From Bog-473 sp963821755 (lineage in GTDB: Bacteria > Actinomycetota > Acidimicrobiia > Acidimicrobiales > RAAP-2): a DNA stretch of 64,000 bases. This document shows positions 43,180 to 51,187 of this stretch, one piece after another. Position 1 is the stretch's first letter. Each line of letters opens with the position of its first letter. Under the pieces are notes generated by a model that was not told where the DNA came from, made no database searches, and saw only the letters and a program-made list of their open reading frames with translations. Where the stretch lies: positions 248,001 to 312,000 of the forward strand of contig CAWGEX010000002.1 in NCBI GenBank assembly GCA_963821755.1. The letters run 5' to 3'. The translations under genes were made by a program, and so were the position numbers.

Positions 43180-44106
43180 GTGAGGATCCTCATCACCAAT
43201 GACGACGGAGTAGGCGCCCCGGGTCTGGCTGCCCTGACCAGGGCGCTGGTGCGCTGGGTCGACGCCGTGGCCGCCGAAGGCGGACCCTCCCACCGGATCG
43301 TGGTGGTCGCCCCCAGCTCGAACTACAGCGGTGCCGCCGCCGCTGTGGGCTCGGTCACCGACCGCACCGCCATTCCCTACGCCCGGGCCACGGTCGAAGG
43401 CGCCGAGGGAGTCGAGGCCTACGGACTCGATGCCTCACCCGCCCTCTCGGTCATCGCGGGCGCCCTCGGAGCCGTCGGCCCCAAGCCCGACCTGGTGCTC
43501 TCGGGCATCAACCACGGCGTGAACGTCGGGCGGTCGGTGCTGCACTCGGGCACCGTGGGCGCCGCATTGACCGCGTCGCAGCTGGGCATCAGCGCGCTGG
43601 CCGTCTCGTTGCGGGCCGGGGTCACGCCCGACCCCTGGGAATCGGCCGCCGACCTTGCCGTGTCCCTCATTCCGGTCCTGGTCGCCGCGCCCGTGCGTAC
43701 CGTCCTCAATCTCAACGTCCCGGCTCTGCCTCTGGACAAGATCCTCGGACTGCGTTGGGCCCGGGTCAGCGGCGCCGGGCTGATCAAGGCGGCCACCGGC
43801 GCCGGCGACTGGGACGCCCCAAACCGACCCGAGATGGAGGGCCCGGCCGCGGCCGAAGGAGCTCAGGCCACCATGGACGGCGGCACGTCAGATCGCGGCG
43901 AGATCGTGCTGACCGTCGGGTCCGCGGTACCCCGGGCCGGCGACCTCGGGTTGGCCGACACCAGCGAGGACGCTGAGCTGGTGGCCCAGGGCTATGCCGC
44001 TCTCACCGCCTTGCGGGGACCCCGGGCCGACGATGACGCCGAGCTGCTCGGCCTGCTCGATTCCGGTCTGGCCGCGGCCGTGGCCCCGCTCGGCCTGAAG
44101 ACCTGA
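43180..44106 (+). CDS. surE: 5'/3'-nucleotidase SurE
   Basis: SurE is a metal-dependent phosphatase of nucleoside monophosphates. The N-terminus 'MRILITNDDGVGAPGLAALT' contains the metal pair Asp8-Asp9; 'VVAPSSNYSGAAAAVGS' carries the Ser/Asn active-site residues, and 'LVLSGINHGVNVGRSVLHSG' the second metal-binding Asn segment. 308 residues is somewhat longer than E. coli SurE (253), with extra sequence in the C-terminal half. GTG at 43180 lies 8 nt after TAAGGT, a leaderless start. Confidence 0.93.
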   Translation: MRILITNDDGVGAPGLAALTRALVRWVDAVAAEGGPSHRIVVVAPSSNYSGAAAAVGSVTDRTAIPYARATVEGAEGVEAYGLDASPALSVIAGALGAVGPKPDLVLSGINHGVNVGRSVLHSGTVGAALTASQLGISALAVSLRAGVTPDPWESAADLAVSLIPVLVAAPVRTVLNLNVPALPLDKILGLRWARVSGAGLIKAATGAGDWDAPNRPEMEGPAAAEGAQATMDGGTSDRGEIVLTVGSAVPRAGDLGLADTSEDAELVAQGYAALTALRGPRADDDAELLGLLDSGLAAAVAPLGLKT

Positions 44107-44157
44107 GCGGGGACGCCAGTCGGGAGCTGACTGGGAATCGGGAATTTGCCGGGGAGT

Positions 44158-44640
44158 TCAGTCATCGTGCTCGCTCGGCGAACGACGTCCCTTCTTGGTC
44201 TCCGAACGCCGTCGCTTCGCCTCGACGCGCCGGATCTGTGATCCCTTGGTCGGCCTGGTCGGCCGCCGAGTCGGATCCACTCGGAGACCCTCGGCGAGCT
44301 TGACCGCCATGCGCTCGAAGGCGGCCTGGCGATTGCGCGACTGCGACCGCGACTCCGACGCCGCTGCCCGCACGGTCGGGCCATACCGGCTGAGCAGGCG
44401 GGCCCGCTGCCTGGGCCCCAAGGTCGATGAGTTCGCCACCTCGAACTGGACCTCCACCCGGCTCAACGTGCGATTGGCGTGCTGGCCTCCGGGCCCTCCC
44501 GAGGTGGTGGCCCGCCAGGTGAACTCGCTCATCGGGATAGCCAGCGCCTTGTGCACGCGCAGCGTCGACCCCGGGCTCGGCACCGGGTCGGTGTCACCGG
44601 CCGAACTCGCGGCCTCGCGATCGGATTCGTCGAACGCCAC
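44158..44640 (-). CDS. arfB: GGQ-domain peptidyl-tRNA hydrolase (ArfB/YaeJ-like)
   Basis: ArfB releases peptides from stalled ribosomes through its GGQ motif. Here the GTG start at 44640 (8 nt after TACGCT, leaderless) puts GGQ at 51-53 in 'TTSGGPGGQHANRTLSRVEV'. The RF-1-like domain is followed by a basic C-terminal tail ('RPTKGSQIRRVEAKRRRSE', 'TKKGRRSPSEHDD') that enters the mRNA channel in known ArfB proteins. About 160 residues fit the family. A longer open frame from 44703 would overlap the divergent aldo/keto reductase gene, so it is rejected. Confidence 0.88.
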   Translation of the reverse strand: MAFDESDREAASSAGDTDPVPSPGSTLRVHKALAIPMSEFTWRATTSGGPGGQHANRTLSRVEVQFEVANSSTLGPRQRARLLSRYGPTVRAAASESRSQSRNRQAAFERMAVKLAEGLRVDPTRRPTRPTKGSQIRRVEAKRRRSETKKGRRSPSEHDD

Positions 44641-44688
44641 GGCCAGAGAGCGTAGGACCACGTTGGACCACCGGGTACAGTCCCGCCC

Positions 44689-45687
44689 ATGAACTATCGG
44701 CACCTCGGAAAATCAGGCATGCTCGTCTCCTCGTTGGCCTACGGCAACTGGATCACCCACGGCAGCCAGGTGGAGGAGGAAGCCGCACTGGCCTGTGTCA
44801 AGGCTTCGCTCGAAGCCGGCATCACCACATTCGACACGGCGGACGCCTACGCCATCGGTCGGGCCGAGTCGGTGTTGGGGCGGGCGCTCAAGGGTGTGCG
44901 CCGCGATTCCATCGAAATCTTCACCAAGGTCTACTGGCCCACCGGGCCTAACCCCAACAACCGCGGCCTGTCGCGCAAGCACATCATCGAGTCCCTGCAC
45001 GCATCGCTGGAACGGCTCCAGACCGACCACGTCGATCTGCTCCAGGCCCACCGCTACGACTACGCCACGCCGTTGGAAGAGACGCTCCGAGCCTTTGATG
45101 ACCTGGTGCGCCAGGGCAAAGTGCACTACATCGGCGTGTCCGAGTGGACCGCCGAGCAGATCGCCGAAGCGCTTCGCCTGGCCGACGAGATGGGCTTCGA
45201 CCGCATCATCTCGAACCAGCCCCAGTACTCCCTGCTCTGGCGGGTCATCGAGGCTGAGGTCGTGCCCCTCAGCGAAGCGGAAGGGATCGGGCAGATCGTC
45301 TGGTCACCTCTGTCCCAGGGTGTGCTGACCGGGAAGTACCTGCCCGGCGGGGCCACCCCCCCGGAAGGGTCGCGTGCCCTCGGCATCGAGGGCGGCGAGA
45401 TGTCCTGGTTGCTACGCGACGAGGTGCTCAAGCCGGTGCAGGCCTACGCCGAGGTGTGCCGCCAAGCCGGGTACACCCCGGCTGCGGTGGCTCTGGCCTG
45501 GGTCCTGCGGAACCAGAACGTCAGCAGTGCCATCATCGGGGCCAGCCGTCCCGAGCAGATCGCCGAGAATGTCAAGGCCTTGGATATCCACCTCGAAGCC
45601 GACTTCGTGACCGAGATCGAGAAGATCCTGGAACCGACCACGCTGTTCGACCCCGGCTTCACCATCAGCCCGGCGGAGCGCCCCTAG
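44689..45687 (+). CDS. Aldo/keto reductase (Kv-beta/YghZ-like)
   Basis: The 332-residue (beta/alpha)8 barrel has the AKR tetrad Asp49 and Tyr54 in 'TFDTADAYAIGRAESVLGRA', Lys80 in 'IEIFTKVYWP' and His121 in 'DLLQAHRYD'. The NADPH-binding end is 'SSAIIGASRPEQIAENVKAL'. Sequence resembles the potassium-channel beta subunit/YghZ branch. ATG at 44689 is 7 nt after TACAGT (44676-44681), a textbook leaderless start for this window. Reduction of aldehydes or ketones in the cytoplasm is expected. Confidence 0.94.
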   Translation: MNYRHLGKSGMLVSSLAYGNWITHGSQVEEEAALACVKASLEAGITTFDTADAYAIGRAESVLGRALKGVRRDSIEIFTKVYWPTGPNPNNRGLSRKHIIESLHASLERLQTDHVDLLQAHRYDYATPLEETLRAFDDLVRQGKVHYIGVSEWTAEQIAEALRLADEMGFDRIISNQPQYSLLWRVIEAEVVPLSEAEGIGQIVWSPLSQGVLTGKYLPGGATPPEGSRALGIEGGEMSWLLRDEVLKPVQAYAEVCRQAGYTPAAVALAWVLRNQNVSSAIIGASRPEQIAENVKALDIHLEADFVTEIEKILEPTTLFDPGFTISPAERP

Positions 45688-45771
45688 CGGCGGCTCTGCG
45701 GATGGATCTGTGGATTGGGGTGATGTCGGGTGATGCCCTCTCGCACGTCCCGGCTCCCCAACGCCAATTAG

Positions 45772-46581
45772 GTGCAGCGGTTCGGCACCGAGGGAAAGTC
45801 CTTGTGCGATGCTGAGGCTGTGAGGGAAACGCTCGCCGAGTTGTCGGAAATGATGGGAGTCCGAACCGCTTTGGCACGGGGTCGAGATCGACTGGTCGAT
45901 CTGCTCAATGGGGAACGCAACGAACCGGTTGTTCGCCGGAATCGGCTTGACGACACGCATCTGAAGCTACTTTTGAGCTTCAAGTTGCGCCCCGACTCCA
46001 ACTGTCTCGACGTGGGGGCAAATCGTGGGGTCTTCCTGCGAGACATCCAACGCGTCGCACCCGCCGGACATCACATCGCCTACGAGCCAGTGCCTAGCCT
46101 GTCTGCCAACCTGAAGCGTGAGTTTCCCGACATCGACGTTCGACAGCGGGCGCTCTCGAACGAGAACGGGCAATGCACCTTTGTTCACGTTTTGGATCCC
46201 GACATGGAGGGCCTCAGCGGCCTCACGGAAGGCTGGGTTCATAGGGCCGTACCCACGGAAGCGATCATGGTTACTGCTGAGCGTCTTGACGATCATCTGC
46301 CTGATGGCTGGCTCCCGGACTTCGTGAAGATCGACGTTGAGGGAGCGGAACACCTAGTGCTTGAGGGCGCAATGCGTGCCTTCCGATTGGCCAAGCCCAC
46401 CATCGCCTTTGAGCATGGATGGAACGGTAATCAGGACTTCGACCGTTCAGAACTACTCTACAAACTCATCTGCGACGAGTTGGGCTTACGTCTGTTCGAC
46501 ATGGACGGCAATGGACCATTGGAACTGCCCGAGTTCTTTGAGGGACTCAGAACCCGATGGAACTGGGTTGCCCACGAATAG
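45772..46581 (+). CDS. FkbM-family SAM-dependent methyltransferase
   Basis: The protein of up to 269 residues has the FkbM pattern: 'SNCLDVGANRGVFLRDIQRV' (SAM motif I), 'HIAYEPVPSLSANLKREF', 'VRQRALSNENGQCTF', 'VTAERLDDHLPDGW' and 'LPDFVKIDVEGAEHLVLEGA'. FkbM enzymes O-methylate sugars or polyketides. Base composition looks less GC-rich than its neighbours, and a typical glycosylation neighbourhood is absent, so it may be a recent arrival. GTG 45772 is the longest start; GTG 45820 (VRETLAEL) is an alternative. Confidence 0.88.
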   Translation: MQRFGTEGKSLCDAEAVRETLAELSEMMGVRTALARGRDRLVDLLNGERNEPVVRRNRLDDTHLKLLLSFKLRPDSNCLDVGANRGVFLRDIQRVAPAGHHIAYEPVPSLSANLKREFPDIDVRQRALSNENGQCTFVHVLDPDMEGLSGLTEGWVHRAVPTEAIMVTAERLDDHLPDGWLPDFVKIDVEGAEHLVLEGAMRAFRLAKPTIAFEHGWNGNQDFDRSELLYKLICDELGLRLFDMDGNGPLELPEFFEGLRTRWNWVAHE

Positions 46582-46645
46582 GAACAGCGGACTAGGTTCG
46601 CGGCGGCGGCCAAGGCCAGGCGGGACACACCGATGCAGGACCTGA

Positions 46646-47110
46646 TCAGCCGGGATCAAAGCGAGAACTGAAGGTGTGGAGCGCCAGCGACGAGTGGGCG
46701 CGGTGCTCCTCGAACACGCGCATGTACCCGGTGTGGGCAATCCGCCACCCGTCGTCTGTCTTGGTGTAACGGTCGCTGTAGAACGCGGTCCCGGCGATCT
46801 CGATGTCGGCAAAGGGGACGATGACCCGGTCCTGGAGGTACCAGGTACCGGTCGCCGCGACGTCCGAGGTGAAGTCGATCTCCGGGTGATGCCCGTGGTG
46901 TTCGGTCACGATGCCCTGGCTCCCGAGTGCCTCGGTCAGCCAGGTCACGATGGCCACCCGCCCATCGAGCCTCGTCTTGCCGTCTTCGTAGGCCGCCGTC
47001 GCATCGACGGTCAAGAGCTCCCCCAACTGGTCGAACTGCTTGAGGTCCAGGTTCCGGAAGTAGGCGTACTTCAGCCGATGGATGGCCTCCAGTTCGCTTG
47101 CCGTGTCCAC
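46646..47110 (-). CDS. SnoaL-like (nuclear transport factor 2 family) protein
   Basis: The 154-residue protein starts at GTG 47110, with AAGGAG 7 nt upstream, giving 'VDTASELEAIHRLKYAYFRN' and 'LDLKQFDQLGELLTVDATAA'. The NTF2-like cone continues with 'HHGHHPEIDFTSDVAATGTW' and 'YSDRYTKTDDGWRIAHTGYM'. These features match the SnoaL_4 branch, whose members include dehydratases and isomerases of steroid and polyketide catabolism, as well as many proteins of unknown role. Confidence 0.88.
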   Translation of the reverse strand: MDTASELEAIHRLKYAYFRNLDLKQFDQLGELLTVDATAAYEDGKTRLDGRVAIVTWLTEALGSQGIVTEHHGHHPEIDFTSDVAATGTWYLQDRVIVPFADIEIAGTAFYSDRYTKTDDGWRIAHTGYMRVFEEHRAHSSLALHTFSSRFDPG

Positions 47111-47207
47111 GCCGGTGCTCCTTCGTTCCAATGGCCGGGCCGGCCCGGCCTCAGGGTACCCGGCTTCGGACTTTGCGGTTTGGGGTATGTGACGTCAGCA
47201 TGCAGGG

Positions 47208-47621
47208 GTGCCAGATCGCCAGCGGGTGGCCACCTACGGGGTGTGTGTCGACGACGAGGACCGCCTCCTGCTGGCCCGGGCGGCGCCGTCCTTGAGCCTG
47301 CGCGGTCGCTGGTTCCTCCCCGGTGGCGGAATTCAGCACGGCGAGAATCCGACCCAGGCACTCCACCGGGAAATCAAAGAGGAAACCGGGCTCACGGTCG
47401 TGCTCGGGCCCCTCTTGACGGTTCTCTCCGACGTGCGCAAGCTGCCAGAAGGGACCAGCCTGCACACCCTGCGATTGATCTACCGGGTGGCCAAGTGGAC
47501 GGGGACGCTGCGGGCCGAAGAAAATGGCACCACCGATGACGCCCGGTGGTTCACCAGAGGTGAGCTGGCCCACCTCCCGGTGGCTCGATACGTCGAAGAA
47601 GTCATCAAGGAGTTCGTGTGA
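47208..47621 (+). CDS. NUDIX hydrolase
   Basis: The 137-residue protein has a complete Nudix box with 'GGIQHGENPTQALH' and 'REIKEETGLTVV' (pattern GX5EX7REUXEEXGU). It would hydrolyse a nucleoside diphosphate linked to another moiety, with Mg2+. GTG 47208 is the start. The stop overlaps the GTG of the NADH dehydrogenase gene as GTGA, an unusual coupling that hints at a role in NADH or FAD quality control, but this is inference. Confidence 0.9.
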   Translation: MPDRQRVATYGVCVDDEDRLLLARAAPSLSLRGRWFLPGGGIQHGENPTQALHREIKEETGLTVVLGPLLTVLSDVRKLPEGTSLHTLRLIYRVAKWTGTLRAEENGTTDDARWFTRGELAHLPVARYVEEVIKEFV

Positions 47622-48940
47622 TCAACCACCAGGTTGACGAGCGGCACCATGTGGTGATCATCGGCTCGGGCTTCGGTGGCTTGTTCGCCGCCAAGGCTCT
47701 CCGGCGGGTACCGGTGCGGGTCACCCTGATTGACCGCACCAATCACCATCTCTTCCAACCACTCCTCTATCAGGTGGCCACCGGGATCCTTTCGGAAGGT
47801 CAGATCGCCCCGGCCACGCGCGACATCTTCCGCAACTACGCCTCCATGCGCATCGTTCTGGGCGAGGTGGAGCACATCGATCCGGTCGCTCGGCAGCTCG
47901 CCGTCACCGAGCTCGACCGCCCGGTCACCATCAGCTACGACAGTCTCATTGTGGCCGGAGGTGCGGTGACTTCGTACTTCGGTCACGACGACTTCAGGCG
48001 CCGGGCGTCGGGCATGAAGTCACTGGACGACGCCCTGTACCTCCGCGGCCAGATCTTCGGCGCCTTCGAAGAAGCCGAGGCCGAAACCGATGAAGAGAGG
48101 CGCCGGGCCCTGATGACCTTCGTCGTGGTCGGCGGGGGCCCCACCGGGGTTGAGATGGCGGGGCAGCTCAAGGAGCTCTCGAGTCGGGCCCTTCGGCGCA
48201 ACTACCGGCGCATCGACCCTTCGCAGACCCGCGTCGTCCTGGTCGAGGGCGGTGACGCGCTGGTGGCCACCATGGGCGAGCGGCTTTCCCGCATCACCCG
48301 GCGGGACCTGACCAGACTGGGCATTGAGGTGCATCTCGGGGCGATGGTCACCGGGATGGACGACGAGTGCGTGCGCATCACCCAGTCCGATGGGTCGATC
48401 GAAGAGATCCCGGCTGCGACCAAGATCTGGGCGGCCGGGACCGGCGCTTCGCCCCTGGGCGCGCTCCTCGCCGAGAGGGCCGGCATACCCGTTGACCGCA
48501 GTGGCCGCGTCCGGGTGAACCCCGACTGCTCCGTCCCGGGGTACCCCGAAGTGTTCGTGGTGGGCGACATGATGGCCCTGGACGACCTCCCGGCCGTGGC
48601 CGAAGTGGCCATGCAGTCCGGCGCGCACGCGGCCCACACCATTCGACGGCGGCTCAAGGGCTACGACGTCATGAGGCCGTTCCACTACCGCGACCTCGGC
48701 ACGCTGGCGGCCATCGCCCGCTTTCGGGCCGTGGCCAAGATCGGGCCGTTGCGGATCGGGGGCTTCCTCGGATGGCTCCTGTGGCTGGTGGTCCACGTCA
48801 CCTTCCTCACCGGCTTCAAGAACCGGTTCGGCGCGTTGGCGCGCTGGGCCATCAGCTTCGTGGGGCGAGGTCGCTACGAGCGGGCCCTCACCGGGCGCTG
48901 GACGGTGCACGAGAGGCAACCGTCCGAAAAATCTGCCTAG
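47618..48940 (+). CDS. ndh: Type II NADH:quinone dehydrogenase (NDH-2)
   Basis: NDH-2 passes electrons from NADH to menaquinone at the inner face of the membrane without pumping protons. The 440-residue protein has the FAD motif 'HHVVIIGSGFGGLFAAKALR', the quinone-site segment 'NHHLFQPLLYQVATGIL', the NADH motif 'TFVVVGGGPTGVEMAGQLKE', the second FAD motif 'GYPEVFVVGDMMAL' and a C-terminal amphipathic membrane anchor ('GFLGWLLWLVVHVTFLTGFK'). Length and order fit Ndh. It is coupled to the NUDIX gene by a 4-nt overlap. Confidence 0.94.
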   Translation: MINHQVDERHHVVIIGSGFGGLFAAKALRRVPVRVTLIDRTNHHLFQPLLYQVATGILSEGQIAPATRDIFRNYASMRIVLGEVEHIDPVARQLAVTELDRPVTISYDSLIVAGGAVTSYFGHDDFRRRASGMKSLDDALYLRGQIFGAFEEAEAETDEERRRALMTFVVVGGGPTGVEMAGQLKELSSRALRRNYRRIDPSQTRVVLVEGGDALVATMGERLSRITRRDLTRLGIEVHLGAMVTGMDDECVRITQSDGSIEEIPAATKIWAAGTGASPLGALLAERAGIPVDRSGRVRVNPDCSVPGYPEVFVVGDMMALDDLPAVAEVAMQSGAHAAHTIRRRLKGYDVMRPFHYRDLGTLAAIARFRAVAKIGPLRIGGFLGWLLWLVVHVTFLTGFKNRFGALARWAISFVGRGRYERALTGRWTVHERQPSEKSA

Positions 48941-48988
48941 GCTCGGCCGCACGCCGTTCCCAGGACCCAGACCGCGAAGGACCCCACC

Positions 48989-50236
48989 ATGCCGATCACC
49001 GTCACGCCAACCGCCGGCCTCAGCGACCACATCAATGACATCCGGATGCGCACGGCGCGGATCGTCAACGAGGAGATCGTGCCCAACGAGGCGGCGCTGT
49101 GGGCGGGGCGACGCAACCAGGCCACGGACGAAGAGCGGGCCCAGGGCAAGGTTCTGCGGGAAAAGGTGCAGGCGCGGGTCAAGGCCGAGGGTCTGTGGGC
49201 ACCCCACCTCCCTCCCGAGTACGGCGGCATGGGCCTCGATTTCCTGGCCCACGCCTACATGAACGAGATACTGGCCTACGCCATCGGGGCGGCCTCCCTC
49301 TTCGGTGTGGTGGCGCCCAATTCAGGCAACCAGACGGTCCTGGCCAAGTACGGGACGAAGGAGCAGAAGGAGAAGTGGCTCCTTCCTTTGGTCGAGGGGA
49401 CCATGCAGTCGGGGTTCTCCATGACCGAGCCGGACAATGCCGGGTCGGACCCGCGTTCGATCAAGACCAGTGCCGTCCAAGTCGGTGACGAGTGGGTGAT
49501 CAACGGCCACAAGTGGTTCACGTCGAATGGTTTGGCCGCCGACTTCTTCATCGTGATGTGCCGGGCCGGGGAGCCCGACGACGGACGACCGGGCCGCATG
49601 GTGCAGATCATCGTCCCGACATCGACCCCCGGCGTCACCATCGTCCGCGGCATCGGCATTTGGGGCAGTGCCTCGTCCGACCACTGCGAAGTGCTCTATG
49701 AGGATGTCCACGTGCCGGTGGAGAACGCACTGGGTCAGGTGGGCGACGGGCACCGGGCGGCCCAGGATCGCCTCGGGGCTGGGCGCATCTTCCACTGCAT
49801 GAATTCGGTCGGGCAGATGTGGCGGGCCTTCGACCTCATGATCGAGCGGCTCTTGACCCGCCAGGTCCACGGCGGCCTCCTGAAGGACAAGCAGTTCATG
49901 CAGGGGTTCGTCGCCGACAGCTATACCGACATACAGACCGCCCGCCTGCTCACCATCCACGCCGCCGAAAAGGTCGACCAGGGTGACCCGCAAGCCCGGA
50001 CGGACATCTCCTCCATCAAGGTGTTCGTGCCGGCGGCCTTCTCGCGGGTGGTCGACCGGGCCATTCAGGTGTGGGGGGCGGCCGGCGTCTCCAACGACCT
50101 CCCGTTGGCCGCCATGTACCTGGGGGCCCGAACCCTGCGTCTGGCCGACGGGCCCGATGAGGTGCACCGCATCCTCATCGCCAAGAACGTGCTGCACCAC
50201 TACGAGAAGGGCGGGAGTTGGGACTTCGCCGGTTGA
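48989..50236 (+). CDS. Acyl-CoA dehydrogenase family protein (ACAD11-like)
   Basis: The 415-residue flavoprotein has 'MQSGFSMTEPDNAGSDPRSI' (FAD loop), 'INGHKWFTSNGLAADFFI', 'RIFHCMNSVGQMWRAFDLM' and 'DLPLAAMYLGARTLRLADGP' followed by 'DEVHRILIAK'. In the last motif Asp stands where the classical catalytic Glu of medium-chain enzymes is found (ADGP for YEGT), as in ACAD10/11-like enzymes. It should dehydrogenate a branched or long-chain acyl-CoA. GAAGGA is 7 nt before the ATG at 48989. An SDR resembling enoyl-CoA reductases follows 34 bp later. Confidence 0.93.
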   Translation: MPITVTPTAGLSDHINDIRMRTARIVNEEIVPNEAALWAGRRNQATDEERAQGKVLREKVQARVKAEGLWAPHLPPEYGGMGLDFLAHAYMNEILAYAIGAASLFGVVAPNSGNQTVLAKYGTKEQKEKWLLPLVEGTMQSGFSMTEPDNAGSDPRSIKTSAVQVGDEWVINGHKWFTSNGLAADFFIVMCRAGEPDDGRPGRMVQIIVPTSTPGVTIVRGIGIWGSASSDHCEVLYEDVHVPVENALGQVGDGHRAAQDRLGAGRIFHCMNSVGQMWRAFDLMIERLLTRQVHGGLLKDKQFMQGFVADSYTDIQTARLLTIHAAEKVDQGDPQARTDISSIKVFVPAAFSRVVDRAIQVWGAAGVSNDLPLAAMYLGARTLRLADGPDEVHRILIAKNVLHHYEKGGSWDFAG

Positions 50237-50270
50237 GCCGACGCCGGTGAGCTGGAGTCGTGGTCCAGGG

Positions 50271-51092
50271 GTGTCGGTCTTCGCCGACCATGTCTTTGCC
50301 GGCAAGGTGGCCGTGATCACCGGGGGCGGGACCGGGCTCGGGCGTGAGGTGGCACTCTCGTTCGCCGCGCTCGGGGCCAGCGTGGTCATCGCCGGCCGGA
50401 CCCAGTCGAACCTGGACGAAGTCGTCGCCACCATCAGGGAGGACGGCGGTAGCTGCCTCGCCGTACCCACCAACATCAGGGAGGCCGGTGAGGTCGAGGG
50501 CCTGCGCGACATCACCTACGCGACCTACGGCCAGGTCGACTTCTTGATCAACAACGCCGGAGGACAATTCCCCTCGCTCCCCAGCGACGTCTCCGACAAC
50601 GGGTGGCGTGCCGTGGTCGACCTCAACCTCAATGGCACCTGGAACATGACGAACCGGTTCATGCAGCCCATGGCCGAGGCCGGTTTCGGTTCCATCGTCA
50701 ACGTGGTGCACACCTTCTCGTTCGATCGGGGGGCGCCGATGTTCGTCCACTCCGGGGCCGCCCGGGCCGGGGTGGTCAGCATGGTCAAGACCCTGGCCCC
50801 CTACCTGATGCGCCACGGGGTGACCATCAACGCCTTCGCCCCCGGCGCCTTCGCCACGCCGGGCATGATCGCCGCCGAGCTGGAGACGGTCGGCCATTCC
50901 GAAGAGAGCTTCTCCGAGGAACTGGTCACCGTGGGCTCCTCCGTTCGCCTGGGCACGGTCGACGAGATGGCCGCCATGGTTCTCTTCCTCTGCTGCCCGG
51001 CGGCCCGTTATGTCAGCGGCTCGACGATCATCGCCGACGGTGCGTCCATGCAGAGCAACTGGGTCAACTTCTTTCCCGAGGGCGAGATGTAA
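50271..51092 (+). CDS. SDR of the dienoyl/trans-2-enoyl-CoA reductase type, altered YxxxK
   Basis: The 273-residue protein starts at GTG 50271 ('VSVFADHVFAGKVAVITGGG') with the cofactor motif 'TGGGTGLGREVALSFAALG' and 'VDFLINNAGGQFPSLPSDV'. The catalytic segment reads 'PMFVHSGAARAGVVSMVKTL': His replaces the usual Tyr and Arg the Lys of YxxxK. This fits peroxisomal-type trans-2-enoyl-CoA and 2,4-dienoyl-CoA reductases, which carry H-x-x-A-A-R/K here. Its position behind an acyl-CoA dehydrogenase supports a beta-oxidation role. Confidence 0.88.
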   Translation: MSVFADHVFAGKVAVITGGGTGLGREVALSFAALGASVVIAGRTQSNLDEVVATIREDGGSCLAVPTNIREAGEVEGLRDITYATYGQVDFLINNAGGQFPSLPSDVSDNGWRAVVDLNLNGTWNMTNRFMQPMAEAGFGSIVNVVHTFSFDRGAPMFVHSGAARAGVVSMVKTLAPYLMRHGVTINAFAPGAFATPGMIAAELETVGHSEESFSEELVTVGSSVRLGTVDEMAAMVLFLCCPAARYVSGSTIIADGASMQSNWVNFFPEGEM

Positions 51093-51187
51093 CAGGAGAA
51101 GTCAGCGCATGTAGGGTCTTGCCGGCAACGACAGGACCCGGGGCACGAGCGAACCGGGAGCGTCGTGCCAGGGGGATGGAGATCAGC

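Noticed and set aside
44641..44703. N-terminal extension of the ArfB-like protein to 44703
   Set aside because: It would overlap the divergent aldo/keto reductase start, and a leaderless -10 box points to GTG 44640.
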